Made by a program: the position numbers and the translations under genes | Assembly (NCBI GenBank): GCA_900319255.1 | Contig: ONNU01000263.1 | Location: 1 to 5,912, forward strand | Direction of reading: 5' to 3' | DNA length: 5,912 nt | Source: an uncultured Eubacteriales bacterium | Lineage (GTDB): Bacteria; Bacillota; Clostridia; Oscillospirales; Acutalibacteraceae | Shown here: piece by piece, positions 5,789 through 5,912 of the stretch | Position numbering within the stretch: position 1 is the first letter of the stretch | Layout: the number at the start of each line of letters is the position of its first letter | Notes under the pieces: model-generated | The model's input: the letters and a program-made list of their open reading frames with translations, nothing else | What the model was told of the DNA's origin: nothing | The model's database searches: none

Positions 5789-5836
5789 AAAAGGTGGAAA
5801 CCACAAGGGGTGTCCCCCTTGAGTTTTCCCCATTTT
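5789..5836. repeat. 48-base imperfect palindrome, possible dispersed repeat or bidirectional terminator
   Basis: Arms 5789-5810 and 5815-5836 pair at 18 of 22 positions around a TGTC loop. The core CAAGGGG / CCCCTTG (5804-5810 and 5815-5821) is perfect. Mismatches fall at 5793/5832, 5795/5830, 5801/5824 and 5803/5822. A-rich and T-rich ends (AAAAGG and CCATTTT) give it terminator-like flanks on both strands. It could end transcripts from either side, or be a copy of a small interspersed element. Confidence 0.6.
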
Positions 5837-5838
5837 GC

Positions 5839-5906
5839 AATCCCCTTTCCTTATCCCCCGTGAAATGCCGGACTTTTATTGCTAAGAGATTGTATTTCAG
5901 GGGATT
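5839..5906. other. Inverted AATCCCCT / AGGGGATT pair
   Basis: AATCCCCT (5839-5846) and AGGGGATT (5899-5906) are perfect 8-bp inverted copies 52 bases apart, immediately beside the 48-base palindrome. The spacing is long for a simple hairpin. They may be the ends of a small element or coincidence in C/G-run-rich DNA. Confidence 0.3.
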
Positions 5907-5912
5907 TACAAA

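Larger units (their letters stand above)
5711..5912. other. Downstream non-coding stretch, no convincing gene
   Basis: These last 202 bases contain no ORF with coding signals on either strand apart from a 22-codon minus-strand micro-ORF (5833 to 5765). They hold a long imperfect palindrome (5789-5836), two copies of TGAGTCA (5751-5757 and 5783-5789), and C-rich runs on the plus strand (CCCC at 5842-5845, CCCCC at 5855-5859). The next gene, if any, lies beyond the window. Confidence 0.6.

Overview
The window holds two complete plus-strand genes separated by a 413-bp, hairpin-rich intergenic region. It looks like chromosome from an anaerobic gut Firmicute (class Clostridia), most likely a Ruminococcus-type Oscillospirales. 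This rests on three things: AGGAGG-type ribosome binding sites and extended -10 promoters, an oxygen-scavenging flavodiiron protein of the Clostridia type, and a large secreted alpha-amylase whose starch-binding and tyrosine-rich beta-sandwich repeats are familiar from Ruminococcus cell-surface glycosidases. The genus is inference; there is no rRNA or other marker gene.

Layout. Positions 1-84 are a degenerate TTCCAAATTCAA tandem array cut by the window edge. A promoter with an extended -10 (129-158) follows, then a strong ribosome binding site and gene 1 (206-1996). Gene 1 is a 596-residue flavodiiron NO/O2 reductase that carries its own flavin reductase and a compact rubredoxin domain, so NADH could in principle reduce it without a separate partner protein. 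A good intrinsic terminator lies at 2131-2167. Between it and gene 2 are a hairpin, a promoter candidate sitting inside an inverted repeat (2249-2283), and a second palindrome (2321-2350) in the presumed leader. Gene 2 (2410-5625) is a 1071-residue secreted GH13 alpha-amylase of the Bacillus AmyE type. It has a signal peptide, the catalytic (beta/alpha)8 barrel and domain C, an Ig-like linker, a starch-binding region that looks like one CBM26 module inserted inside another, and three tyrosine-rich beta-sandwich repeats. It has no dockerin, sortase motif or other visible anchor. A terminator hairpin (5672-5710) follows. The last 200 bases hold no convincing gene but contain a 48-base imperfect palindrome that may be a dispersed repeat or a bidirectional terminator.

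The two genes are probably independent transcription units: one handles oxygen or nitric oxide stress in the cytoplasm, the other degrades extracellular starch. I see no sign that they form one system. The most unusual points are the apparent nested CBM26 architecture, the single-chain FprA plus Hrb fusion, and the palindrome-embedded amylase promoter.
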